The notes under the pieces were generated by a model. It was given only the letters and a program-made list of their open reading frames with translations, ran no database searches and was not told the origin of the DNA. DNA of 60,000 bases from Membranipora membranacea. Taxonomy: Eukaryota; Bryozoa; Gymnolaemata; Cheilostomatida; Membraniporidae. The position numbers and the translations under genes are program-made. Shown here piece after piece: positions 45,201 to 56,604 of this stretch (position 1 is its first letter; each line of letters starts with the position of its first letter). Location of the stretch: assembly GCA_914767715.1 (NCBI GenBank), contig OU612069.1:27527387-27587386 (forward strand), given 5' to 3'.

Positions 45201-47058
45201 GTTTTCTTGTAACAAATAAAACATTATTACATCATTGCTAGAGTTTGATCACATATCACTCATAATAATGGAGTCAACTGGGTTGCATCATAATTTGTTT
45301 ATTCTGCAGACAAATACTGAGTGATTGCCTGTAGGGGAAGCAAAAAGTATAAAGAATTTAAGATAAACAACATCATGATGATAATATGCTGCTTTTAAAT
45401 GACCTATCTACTTACAGATAATGTCTGAATATCAAGAATCTTTCTTGTATCTGTGTCCAACAGCGAATATGTGCCGTTTTGCGCGCAGTAGCCCATGCTG
45501 TCTTTCCTATAAAATTAATAAAATGATGATAGGCAAAGAAAGGATTGATATGACCGTCTAGACTTCATGCCTGAGGAGAACCATTTCCGGTGAAAAGACC
45601 CAACAAACAACATGACGGAAGTATCCTACCTCCCATCTCCTGCGAGTTTGACGCCATACTGTTTGTTGCGCCATCGTCGCCGCTTTCCTTTCTTGCTACT
45701 TGTGGTTGGTTGGCTGGCATCCAACTTTCTTTGAGACTCTGCGTAGTTTTGTGTTTGCTGGTTGTCCCACTCTGCTGCCACGATTCGATGGAATAGACCA
45801 CCATGTGCCTCAGAACTTCTTTGATACTTGAAAAATGTATCCCTAGATGGAAACATTACGCTGCTACCATCCATATAGCTGAAATATAAACGGATGCAAA
45901 TGTGAATTTCAACATTTTTTATCAGCTTTCACATCATGCTTGCAAAAGTTCAAAGAGCAGCGGCTTCTGTTGGGTATAGTGATGGATTCTTCTTACTTCA
46001 CCTCGTATAGTAACCACGGATTAATTTATGCATTCATTACCCATAGTTCTGATCTCAATGTTCCAAGCATTTATTTGTGCAAGAAAAAAAGGTGACGTCA
46101 TCTAAAAGTAACAGGTATTGTTCCCCAAAAGCATAGTTTTGTCTAGTATTACTCACCTGAGGAGTTTAGATGGTACTTGGCCAGTAAATAGAATCGGACC
46201 TGAGAGCAAACAGTTGTAAAGGACACTGTCTGAATGGTTGTCCCAAGTCCATGCCTTCAAACACCTAGAGCATTTCATTGAAGCCTTGAGATACGCTCCA
46301 CTGTTGTAAAACTTCTCAATTACAACATCATCAGTACCTGAGATGAAAACAGCTCAGATGCTACTCAAACCATTGCATGATAGATGATGAACAATACAGT
46401 GATGTTTTGGACTTTTTCCTCAATTCAAACACCTAAAAAAAATTGTTGTTCGGAGTGCAAGTTAATCAGGGACTGGGATGCTTGTTGGTCAGTTGTTTTA
46501 CACATTCTGATAACAAACCCAAACAATCTCATATCATTGAGTGGAAAACATCAATATTTCTAAATTCTTGGAAAACAGAAATTATCGAACATACTTGCAA
46601 TCACACAATAGCTGCAGACTCTCAATATTTCCAACAGCTTCGATATTGGGATGATCCCCTTAGCCTCTTCTGTGGGTGGCCTAGTTTGCTAAAAGAATAG
46701 AGTAAAGCACTTCTAACTCTCATGATGATTACTTCGGCGAAACATTGTCTTACCTTTGATTTTGCTGCAATACTGCTACAGTTTACTCAAGAAACATTCA
46801 TGTTGTAATATTTATTTAGAATTATTTATTTATTTATTTAGTAATATTTATTCTAGTTTGCAAAAACTAAAAATAAAAATACTATTTTGCAAAGAACTCA
46901 TCTGGAAGCTGAGATGCTGACCAAGATTGTATATCCTGGTCTTGCATCTCTTCTGGAAACCATTCTGGGTCATCGTCGAGAATATCAGAGACTGTATCAT
47001 CTGTATCAGAATCTGGTTCAGAACACTCATCCTCGATATAATTTATTCCTATCATCAT
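42207..47058 (-). pseudogene. DDE-like transposase of an unnamed metazoan family, multi-exon, interrupted by a LINE
   Basis: Exons read on the minus strand: acidic N-terminal exon 47058-46882 (DDDPEWFPEEMQDQDIQSW); 46688-46595 (LLEILRVCSYC); 46337-46157 (KCSRCLKAWTW, LLSGPILFTGQVPSKLL); 45878-45630 (ends GVKLAGDG); 45506-45416 (KDSMGYCAQNGTYSLLDTDT); 45205 to 44988 (LVTDRHASIRKYME); then, beyond LINE copy 3, 43297-43219 (LTEQRVRSICN), 43095 to about 42950 (GILNHLIGIHKHKG), about 42745-42589 (LLAGLHYNENADR) and 42428-42207 (ends AYHERSRF). Intron phases agree through the run from 46688 to 45205 and at 43219/43095. The motif order (CxxC pair, DGR-DS, TDRHxxI, HYYDSWH, HYNEN, SRF) fits an animal transposase-like family I know only as uncharacterised proteins. 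Lesions: a frameshift at an A run near 45050, after which the HYYDSWHLVK block is in another frame; a TGA after it; the LINE; TAA at 42589-42591. Confidence 0.75.
43468..44986 (+). mobile_element. LINE copy 3, 5'-truncated, plus strand, (ATCC)n tail
   Basis: RT blocks in order: SRKGPGPDG, a TAG at 43583-43585, NPDQLKQYRPIALTS, QFAYRANRSTQDAL, FLDFSSAFNTI, TPQGCCLSPLLFSI, a frameshift near 44140, YADDTCIIG (Asp pair at 44187-44198), NASKTQEM and VKYLGVTVDD, then a thumb region ending near 44735. The 3' end is an ATCC repeat (44970-44986). AAGTA(A) lies just before the 5' border (43462-43467) and just after the tail, a possible short target duplication. The element interrupts the minus-strand transposase pseudogene in antisense orientation. 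It lacks the endonuclease. CR1/L2/Rex1-like. Confidence 0.85.
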
Positions 47059-47440
47059 ATCAGAATATTCATAACAGTTTCAAAGACGCTGTAATTTTCC
47101 ATTGTTGCTTTCAATTTATCATGACCTTCGTTCCGTTGTACAATCGTGTTACTTTGCCTTGCTATATAGAAATGAATCACAAATACACACCCATGACCAG
47201 TCCACTCTACAAAGGCTAAAACAAACAAAATGGCATTATTTTCTTGTGGCAGATAAAATTTACTATCATGGATAAACATTTAATAAATAAAAATAAAATA
47301 TCAAATAAATGTTTGCTAGTTATGAATTTCATTTCTTCAAGCCTGTGTGGAATGGTGAACTTTCTCTAGGATTTAAAATTAGATTTAAATTATAACATTG
47401 CAGTAATCAGGCATGAGTAATATACCTGATTTTGCTGTCA

Positions 47441-47609
47441 TTAGATTTGGACTTTGTACGCTGAAGTTGCAGAACTGCCAGGTGATGGTATGACCTTATG
47501 TACTGCTGCAAAATCCCTTCTAACCTGTAGATACGCGTCATACGCATCTACTCTTCCCACTTGTGCCACTATATCACTGAAGGTTTTAGTGTAGACGAAT
47601 GACTCCACA
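47441..47609 (-). CDS. Probable exon upstream of the transposase, unrecognised
   Basis: After the acceptor ATCATTCTAG a 55-codon frame reads VESFVYTKTFSDIVAQVGRV, then RRDFAAVHKVIPSPGSS, and ends in a stop at 47441. Composition looks coding. It could be an N-terminal exon of the transposase gene or an independent relic; no phase link was established. Confidence 0.35.
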
Positions 47610-48555
47610 CTAGAATGATGATAATTAATGATGATCAAAGGATGAACAAAACTGGGTGTCAGGAGGTTTAATGGCATTGATCTGATAATGTATGGTTTCC
47701 ATTGCTTGGTCATTTTTCTTCTGAATATTTTTTTATGTGTCATAAGTTAATTGTCACAGAATTTATACCACTCCAATTAAAAACATTATTTCAAAGCTGT
47801 ATATGAGGGTTAAAAAAATCTTATTGGTCAAATATTGTGTCAGGATAATGGAGAGTCTACTTGAGATGGGCAGCGTGACCCACCAATATACCTAACCTAA
47901 AATGCAAACTCACAGTTTTTCTATTTAATCTGCTGGGAGCAACAACAGACGGATGTTCAATTGAGATCAGATTACATATTACAGCCTTACTTACCTGCTA
48001 GTATAGGATTAACTCCTGTCCTTCAGAGTCATTGCATGTTCTCTAAAATTAGCCAAGCTGTTCCAAATGATTCTCGCATGACTGTCTATTCCCGGATATG
48101 GTGACCCAAGAACTGGCGTAATACAGCATTCTGGTTGGTTAGCTGGAGGCGTACTGAATGCAATAACAAGTTGGTTGTGGTTTTGTTGTTGTCTGATCTG
48201 GTTTTGTCATCAAGATTGTGGTTATTTGTCACAAATAGCTCCGGTGAAAAACCTGAAATTTCATTGAGAAAGCCATTGCTGTTTGAGGCAGCAGACGTTA
48301 ACTTTACAACCAGAAGTGGGCGTGACCGTTAAATAACGCTGATTGGCTATTCGCATTTTATGTGCAAGTGGAAGGTCTATTATATCCAGTCTCTGGTAAC
48401 ACCTTGATGTTAATAAACATGGCATCTGGTGCAGGTATTTTTACTCAGCTACCAGTTATTCTGAATATGGGTGGGCTGATGTATGGGTGGTCTGTGTATG
48501 GGTGGTCTGATCATTCTAAATCTTCAATAAATGAGTTCAGGGTGTGCTTGTTACA

Positions 48556-48684
48556 ATGTCCGCATTAGCAAATTTGAATGATGTACCGGAGGCTGAAGCT
48601 TTTCTCAAGCAACATGAAACTGATCAGTTTGTCAAATCTATTGTACATGATTCATTGAATTCCATATCTGGAATAGCATCATAA
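48556..48684 (+). CDS. Small ORF, 42 residues, hypothetical
   Basis: ATG at 48556 opens a compact frame (MSALANLNDVPEAEAFLKQH at the start) to TAA. It is amphipathic and acidic with good coding character. About 200 bp upstream are GTGGGCGTGACC and a reverse CCAAT motif (GATTGGCT), so this may be the first exon of a plus-strand gene, perhaps that at 49.76 kb, but no donor gives the required phase. Low confidence. Confidence 0.25.
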   Translation: MSALANLNDVPEAEAFLKQHETDQFVKSIVHDSLNSISGIAS

Positions 48685-51285
48685 GCTTTCTTCTGCCAAA
48701 CAAAGGGCAAGCAAAAATAGCCAGTTCCTAGTAGCATTCTAGAAAAGCCCAAATCATCGTCATTGGAGGCATTTTATCGCTGTTTGCAATTCTGAAACAA
48801 GTCAATTTCCCATTTTCCCAGATTAATGTCAGAGCAGTCTCTGGGTTGAGTGTTTCGACTGGATGATGTTATGATACTATTTCCATTCCATGAATTTAAT
48901 TCAATGACATGAGTATATAGGATCTTTCAACAAAGGAAGTAAGTGTATTTTTCTTATCAAGCATGTACTGTGGCTGCAAAGCTGGGGGGGATTTCTAGCT
49001 TTTAAATGTGACCCTGCCAACTTTTACTATCCTCTGCTTGGCTAGCACAATTCGCTGCTAAGCTTCAGATCCCTATACTGTTGAATAGAGTTGATGATTG
49101 ACTGTCCATTCATACCCTAGAAAATTGCCAATGTCAATAAACATTCATCATCTAATATCATTATTTACATGATATCAATGGATTAATGAATGGAATAGGC
49201 TGTGTTTTAAACAACTTGGGCCACATGAGTGACCCGGCCAGGCAGTGCAGGCAGGGAGGCAGTGCAAAGTAAATTTGGCCCTGGAATTTCAATGCTCGCA
49301 GTCCACAAGAACTGAAATGCCACATAATTCTTGGGAGGGGAGGTGATGAAAATGAATGGTTGATCATTATTTTTCAAGGTGTTTTTAAGCGTTCAGTTAA
49401 AGTTTAATTGAAATCATCGTTATCAATAATGACCTACTGTTATCCGCAAAACAAAATCCATGCCCTAAGGTAGGCCTACATATACAAACTGCGCGTTGGG
49501 CGGGCTGGTTTAAATATTAATTATCTATAATTAAATCCACCATTCTGATTTAACTGATAGAGGAATTGTAAAATTAGCCAACTTAAATTTCATTATTAAT
49601 TGATTGATTTTATTTCCATCACTAACATACTATATGTTGTGAAAAAAAGGTGTTAAAAACTGATGGCCACGATATTAAAAATGATAACAGTATACCATAC
49701 ATGGCTTAAAATAGGAGTCAAAAGTCTCAAATTAGAATACCTTTATTTGTTTTATAGTCGTTTATGAAGGAAAACACCGGGTTATCGGAGCGCCAGGAGA
49801 TGATTTCCTCTATGCCAAAGCGGGATCTAAGCTCCTCTACTGCTACCAAGGGGTAGATAGGCAAAAGCCTATCAAGGAGAGGAGAATGGTACGTACAACT
49901 TTGTAAAGTTAAGGGTAATTTCCAGTTCAAATGAGAACATTATTATGGCAATAGCTGTTGGCGAAGAAACAGATTAGTATGGCCCTGTTTATGACAAAAC
50001 AGAGGGTGGGATGCCCCTAAAGAGGGACGCAAGGTGCCCGGAGTCCTCGTACTGAGAGTGTGATACATCCTAGTAAACCAGAATGCATCCTAGAGGTGAG
50101 GCCATGGTGGACCTCCTAATCGTAAGTGTGCAGCAAGCTGCCAGAAACTGAAACAGGCACTAATCAGCCATTGGCCATGACACTTTGATCTTAGCCAATA
50201 GGCTTGGGCCAGGTAAGTATGGTGGGGTGAGGGTTATTATGGCAATTACTATTTATTATTACAATTACAGATTATTATGGCATTTACTATAATTGCAGTC
50301 ATTCTTTAACAAGTGGTATTAATGTGTGGGTACTCTGGTTAGGAAATAACCTCACAAAAAGGTGTGAGTATGTGAGTTACTTACTAAGCCTATGAGCAAT
50401 TGCCATTAGACCATCTCCTAATACATCAATTGGCCGTGTCATGCTCTATCACTGTACTGTCAGTGCCAAAACAATTGGAATATGACGTATGACATAATAT
50501 GACGACCAAGTTTGAAGTAAAAACAGGGAAATAACTCTCAAAATTTCCTACTGCGATCAAGCATGAGTTTTTAGGAAAAAACAAAAACGTGTACCTGGAC
50601 ATGATCATATCTTGAAACATCTTGTTAAACTAGCCTGCCTACTGAACTGGAGGAAAGAATATCATGAAGTAACAGCTTTCCTATCATATGAAGATTGGAT
50701 GAATTGGGACAACCAAAATATTAACTTAATCTGCCACTGCTTTCAGAATTGTTTGCTTTCTTGCCCTACAAAAATTCCATAACTCTATTCTTGTGCAGGA
50801 GCGGAAGAATTTAGACCATCCCAGACCAAAGGAAAGCCACTTTTTCATTCAGAACACCAAAAAACAAGGTTGCAGGGCAAAGGCAATGATAACTGAGCGA
50901 CTAGATTTTACTAAATATAAGGTAAGTTGAGCATGACTGCAACTTGTTTTTTAATAAAAACTGCAAAAACCACTATTTGAATGCGCTTAGCTGAGTGAGC
51001 ACTACACGCTAGAGGTCTTGTTCCCGAATTGCTCAATCATTGATGGAACTACTTTATAGAAAGTTTGAATGAATGATTTAAGAACGAATTGTCTAATATG
51101 CGATAAATCGAATTGATAGTGAAAATTTGCTTAAAAAATCATCTCTCATTCTAATTTAGAGACCCCTGGCTCATTCATGTTGATTTCTCAGCCCCATGCA
51201 CCAGTTTTGTCTTAGATAATGCATGTAAAATTTTGAAAATTCTATGTAACTGATAAACATGGACCTACCGCTCGCATATTAGTAT

Positions 51286-51713
51286 CACAGAGTAAGATAT
51301 ACAGAGAGAATACTTCAATGGTGGTTTTTGATTCACGGGGGAGGGGGGGTCGTCAATTTGGATAACTGCCAATTTTACTTATTATATAACTTACAATGGC
51401 GATCTTTCATGCAGACTTGCGTACCTATGATGAGCCATAATTCAGTCTAAAGACTGATTTCCAACTTTTTTAAATGTCTGTTCATGAAGCTATACACCAT
51501 AAAAAGGTTGAACTCAGTCTTTAGGGTAAATACAGAATTAATTATGACCCATCATATGTAGGTATGTCTACAAGCAAAATCCCATTGTAACTAACATCTA
51601 GAGATAATGAGTTCTTGGCATCCAGCTGTGCAGAATTTCCCAACAGTGAATCACAAACCACAGGCACTGTAGCTATCATTGAAGTGTCCAGCTCTGTATA
51701 TCCTTACTCTGTG
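51286..51713. mobile_element. 428-bp foldback MITE, CACAGAGTAAG ends, 7-bp target duplication
   Basis: Left end CACAGAGTAAGATATACAGA and the reverse complement of the right end, CACAGAGTAAGGATATACAG, match and stay similar for about 70 bp (both continue to an ACTTCAATG block and a TTTGTGATTC-like block). Further in, TACCTATGATGAGCCATAAT and its mirror near 51545-51570, and CTAAAGACTGA with TCAGTCTTTAG, also pair, so nearly the whole element can fold. Both flanks are TTAGTAT (51279-51285, 51714-51720). No ORF. It is an intron insertion in the Ulp1-like gene. Confidence 0.9.
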
Positions 51714-52029
51714 TTAGTATGCTTATCAATTATTGTGGTATCAACTGGGTTGTGAACAGTGGTAAAACTGTTTTCTTGCAAATCGCTATTCATTTTTATT
51801 CCATTTGCTGAAAGGGAATACCAACCCTACTTCATCAATAGAATCCTAAAACTCACTAGAAAATTCCACTGTCAAAAGTGAAACCTAAGTCATGACACTG
51901 AAACTATTGAGACATGTCTGGAAATACCTGATTTTGCAGCTCTAAAATTGAGCTTGGGACTAGGTGCGACTAGCAACTAGTCAAAAAGCCCAGAATGCAC
52001 TGAATGACCACACTGATGATGTGATATAC

Positions 52030-52410
52030 TATTGCATGTATATCTCTGATCGATAGAGAGTGAATTAATTCATTTAGCCTGAGTGCAGCTGAAATTCAGT
52101 ATTCAAGAGACGTATAGATGATTACCCAAACTTTTCGATATACACTTATCATAATTTATATTTAGAAAATCTGATATCACCTTTCAACAGTTTTAGAAGA
52201 GCATTTAGCACATGTTTTCGATAAGAAAAGTGACATCGAAACTGTGTATTGCTAGCCTAAGCTCAGAAAAGAGAACTAATAATGCAGAGCTAGGTAATTC
52301 TGTTTCGATCATGTCTGTTTGATAAAATTAAAGTTGTCCTCTCTTTCAGCCAAATGTAGGTGCTCAATATTTGCGACAGAAGCTTTATCGATCAGAGATA
52401 CACATACTAA
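52030..52410. repeat. TIR-type repeat with TATCTCTGATCGATA ends, copy 2
   Basis: TATCTCTGATCGATA at 52041-52055 is mirrored by TATCGATCAGAGATA at 52386-52400, and CTATT lies outside both. Its left 90 bp are similar to 21.37-21.46 kb. Family of non-autonomous elements; in an intron of the Ulp1-like gene. Confidence 0.65.
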
Positions 52411-52976
52411 TAGTGGAATCTCGAAATAAGTGTGCTGAATGACACCCAGTATGCAGTCTAGGCTATTGGAATTTATGGGCCACATTACATAATTTGTTCT
52501 TGGGAAAGTTTTAACATGTCATCCCATTTATTACTACTCCGAATATGTCAAAAACCACGTTGTGGTTAGTATCACTTACCATTAACATTTATCTTCATTC
52601 TGTAATATGGCGAAACAAGTTGAATAGTTGCTGATTCTTCATAATATTGAGATATATTGTGTTGAACCAGGCAAAACATCTAAAAAAGAACATTTCTCTT
52701 TGAATTTTAGATATCAATGCTTGTCCAATGTTAACATCACCAATGAATATTTAAATAATCATAAACATGGGAGATATTATGTTTTATTGTTACAGAGAAT
52801 ATTTTGCTGAGAATATACTCAACCCATTCCATTCAACAAATCCTACTTTATTCACCAATGAATGTGTATCAGCGGACATTAGCTAGAGCTTAGTTTGACT
52901 ACAGGTTGAGTAAATGTTGGCTAGCTATAAATTTCAAGCCTGCGCTTTCCTCCTGAAAATCTTGTACTCTTCTGGT

Positions 52977-52996
52977 TATATATATATATATATATC
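52977..52996. repeat. (TA)n microsatellite
   Basis: About ten TA units in a row. Confidence 0.9.
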
Positions 52997-55479
52997 TTTA
53001 CTAGAGGAGAGCAGGAATATATATGCTCATGTATATTATGAGCAAAACTTGTTTTTAACACAACAGTGGTATTTTTTTTATAAACAGTATTGCATGGATT
53101 ATTGCAAGTCTGAGAAAGGCCTACCGGAAAAGGCGGGATATTCCCTACAAGAACAAAACATTATGGATATCAGAAAAGGCATGAAACGAATCATCATGGT
53201 AAGAACCACAAATAATTTAATGCATTAATCATCCTTAAAGCCGGAAGAGTTATCCTCTCTTGATTACATGGATCAATAATACTCTTGCCCGCGCCCTATG
53301 CCCAAACCTGCCAAAACCCCGCTACCCTTTATATCAAAGAGACCTATGTGTTCTTTTTACTGCATGTGCTTTTAATCCCATTCCGTAAGGACCTGGCTAA
53401 AAAAAACTGTGTACCAGCAGCAAATCAAGAATAACTACCAGTGCCAGATTCTTAGCATAACGCTGAAACTTTGTCATGAGATAATTGGCCAAAATTAGAT
53501 ACCTTCAGATTTCTCAAATCTTTTTACTTAAAGTGTCCGATAGAACCAATTCAGAAATAAAAAAACCCTATCTCAATTGATAATTTTCCAATTTTCCGCT
53601 GCTGCTGCCACTGCTGCCACACAGGCAAATGTGTGCTTTCTAATTCTGTATAGCACAAAATTAATACTAAAAGGCTACAATCCCAGCATTGTCACCTAAT
53701 GGGCAAAACCTAGAGCGTTTATTTCAAACCCTGATTTTGAAGATCAGTTAGTGCAAATTATTTGCCCATCGGGTGATAATTCTGAGAGTAAAGCCTCAAT
53801 TGATTATCTTGGAGCTCTACAGAATTCAAAGAGCTCAAATTTGCCTGAGTTGCAGCAGTAGTTTAAGCTGTAGTCCTTAAAATATTTCCTTTCCTTGGAT
53901 ATCCAGGTAACATAAGTTATAATTCTACAATCAAAAAAAGAGATTGGACATCAAATTATCTAACCTTTTTACAGATCATTGATGCCAGCCTCAGTATACT
54001 AACAGCGACAGATGACAAGGTAAGTTTTATTGCAGTATAAGACTCTCTTATATTACTTTTGTGCCAATGAGCTCACTGAGATTCTGCAATGAAATCTATG
54101 CATGTAGAACACTGTATAATTTGCTGAACTAAGGGAATGTGCAGGGCCTTTGAGTACTATGGGTAAAGGCATCATTTCATAGCACTCATTGTAAGACAAT
54201 TTACCCACCTTTTTTTAGATATTGGCGCTCAATGTCAATGAAATGCTAGAAAGTTTCAAACAGTACACACAGTACTAGTGCCGAGGCATGTTGCTGCCAT
54301 TCAGCATTTCTATTTAGGAGTAAGTTTATGTTTATACATAATACAGTACAGTAGATTTCAGCCTTAAACTTAGCATCCGAACCATCTACAACACATGCAT
54401 AAGTATTTTTGTGGCAAAAAAAGTGTTGTTACCACTCTATCAAGTAGCATTACCACAAGACGGGTTCACAAGTCACATCTATTTGACCAACAGATTGCCT
54501 CACAGTGAACAGCGAGTGCACTGGTGGTTTGTGGAATCGCAATGTCAATCACCTCACGACACATGCTTAGTGTATAATGTTGGCATAAAATACGAAAACA
54601 TGTAGATATTTACCTGATCCTATTTGCAGATAATGGACGTAGCAAATCGTACAGTATTTATTGCGGACTCACTAAAGACTTCATCATCCCCATAAAATCT
54701 AAAAGAGTATGTCAATTGTTAATTAAAAACCCAATCGCAAATGCAGTAACGGGAAAATAACATAATTAGTTGACAAAGAGGAATAGTGGCCTTGGAATTT
54801 GGAACAAAAACTCACGATTTTTACATAATTTAACTCAAAGAGTATTTGCAGTAGGCCTTCTAAATTAGTTTCAACAGATAGAAGCCAAATCTAATTTGCC
54901 TCAAAACTTAAGCAATACATTATATACGCATGCATTACTTATCCTTTTTTGCCCAGCCTCACATTACTGATATATCGTTTGATGGTTGTTAAACACTGTA
55001 GATAATTTAAAATTGATATGTGAGGGGTTGAATATGGTTGTAACTGTAAGACACATATAGTTATAAAAGTGTTGAGATTTCCAGAATGTGACCAACAGTG
55101 CGTAAATTATTTGGATCATTCAGCTTAATTGGAAAACTTTTAGATATATCCATGAATTTGAGCAGAAAAACGTGGAGCATGAATGTTTTGTGCACCAACT
55201 TTTTCAGAAATTTCCAATAGACTGCCACACTCAACTCTGTTCCTCACATTATTATATTGCCATTCATGTTGATATTCATAATCTATGTTTTATTTCAATT
55301 AATTTCCTGTACCTTGTAGAGAGTGGAGTAAAAGACATGGTCTTTTCCAGCAGTGGCAATTCAAAACTCTTGATACTGTGAAACAGTTAGACGGTACATC
55401 ATGTGGGCTTCATGTGATAAAGGTGATTGACACAATGCTATCTGAAAACCAAGAGATGCATGGAAATAATATGAATTGG

Positions 55480-56082
55480 TCCTTGTTCATGACAAAAGAA
55501 GGCAGAGTTCCTAGAGTTGCGTGCCAATTTCGCTGCATGATGGCAGTAGCTTCTTACGAGTTTCTTCGACCATCAGAGTTTTGCACCACAGCTAGCTCCC
55601 ATGCCCTTCTGTTCGGAAATGCGCATTGGTCAAAGGATTAAACCTCTTGTCATTTAACTCTGAGGTCGTTCAAACACTCTAAGACAGAGGCCACAGTCAA
55701 ACTTGTTGACAACTCCGGAAAACCCTTGAAACCAGTGCTGTTGCTACAGCAATACCTGAATTTGTTTGGGCATAAACTCCCTGAGTCGCCACTCTTTGAT
55801 GTTTCCGCCCAGGAGTTTGGGAAAATATTACAGTATGTAGCTGGTAGAGCGGGGATAAAGTCAAAGCTCACACCTCACTGTTTCCGTCATGGAGGGGCTA
55901 CTTGGGCTAGAAAGAGAGGATGGACCGCAGCTAAGATACAGGTTCACAGCAGGTGGAAATCAGATGCCTACTTAAGTTATATTAAAGTATTTGGCGAAAG
56001 GGAGCTCTGTTATAAACTCCTCTCCTTTGGTGCTAACTTTTCAGCATTTTCTAAAGTATCGAGGCCGAATTTCCTCCTATAA
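55480..56082 (+). pseudogene. Tyrosine recombinase catalytic domain (Crypton/DIRS-like), one in-frame stop
   Basis: One frame holds the tyrosine-recombinase boxes: ASYEFLRPSEF (first catalytic Arg), LRSFKHSKTEATVKL (beta-hairpin Lys), LTPHCFRHGGATWARKRGW (His-x-x-Arg), then SRWKSDAYLSYIK with the Trp/His position and the nucleophile Tyr. A single TAA at 55639-55641 splits the frame; codons on both sides stay in phase. Such enzymes cut and rejoin DNA through a Tyr-phosphate link. The N-terminal core-binding domain is missing, and the frame runs straight on from the Ulp1 Cys exon. It lies between that exon and the next Ulp1-gene exon at 56493. Crypton-type DNA transposons and DIRS retroelements both use this fold; no reverse transcriptase is near, so a Crypton is more likely. 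Confidence 0.8.
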
Positions 56083-56604
56083 AGTTCTTGCCCTGCCCAT
56101 GCTGTTCTCCAGCAACTTACTGTACTTACTTAAATGTTTATTACTGACTTATTGGGGGTTAACCAAGAAACGGCGTATTAGTCGCCCCCTTCCTATAGGG
56201 GAACCCCCAGCTATCTTGTTAATCATTGAGGTAAGAAAAAATAGAGGTGTTAATATGCAGAGAGGGAAATATTGCATTTTTGCACACGCTTCAACCAGTG
56301 AAAGTGACAGCAAGCAGGCCTGTGCCTTAATACTCTATGTAGACCCAAACCTTAGGTATCAAACACTGGTTCTAGCTAACCCTCAAAATAGCCTAGCTAA
56401 TATCTACTATTTTATATGCATAGTTTCTCAATGTTTTATATGATGAGCCCTGTTAGCTGTATATATTGATAAAACTTACTTAATTTTTCTAGATTGCTGA
56501 GCAGTATACAGACCGGGAACCAAGCGGAGTATATGGTATTCCAATTAGTGACTCAGTGACTTTGTTTCGGCAACACATCAAACACAAACGGATGAACCAC
56601 AACA

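Noticed and set aside
44994-45212. Plus-strand ORF over the TDRHASI exon
   Set aside because: Shadow of the transposase exon; no domain.
45565-45804. Minus-strand ORF in a second frame over the GVKLAGDG exon
   Set aside because: The adjacent frame has the phase-matched splice borders and family motif.
54411-54605. 64-residue ORF as one exon (KVLLPLYQ... to VYNVG)
   Set aside because: Tempting as a Ulp1 core, but the true Asp motif FIADSL is on the next exon and phase favours a short exon ending after HWWF.
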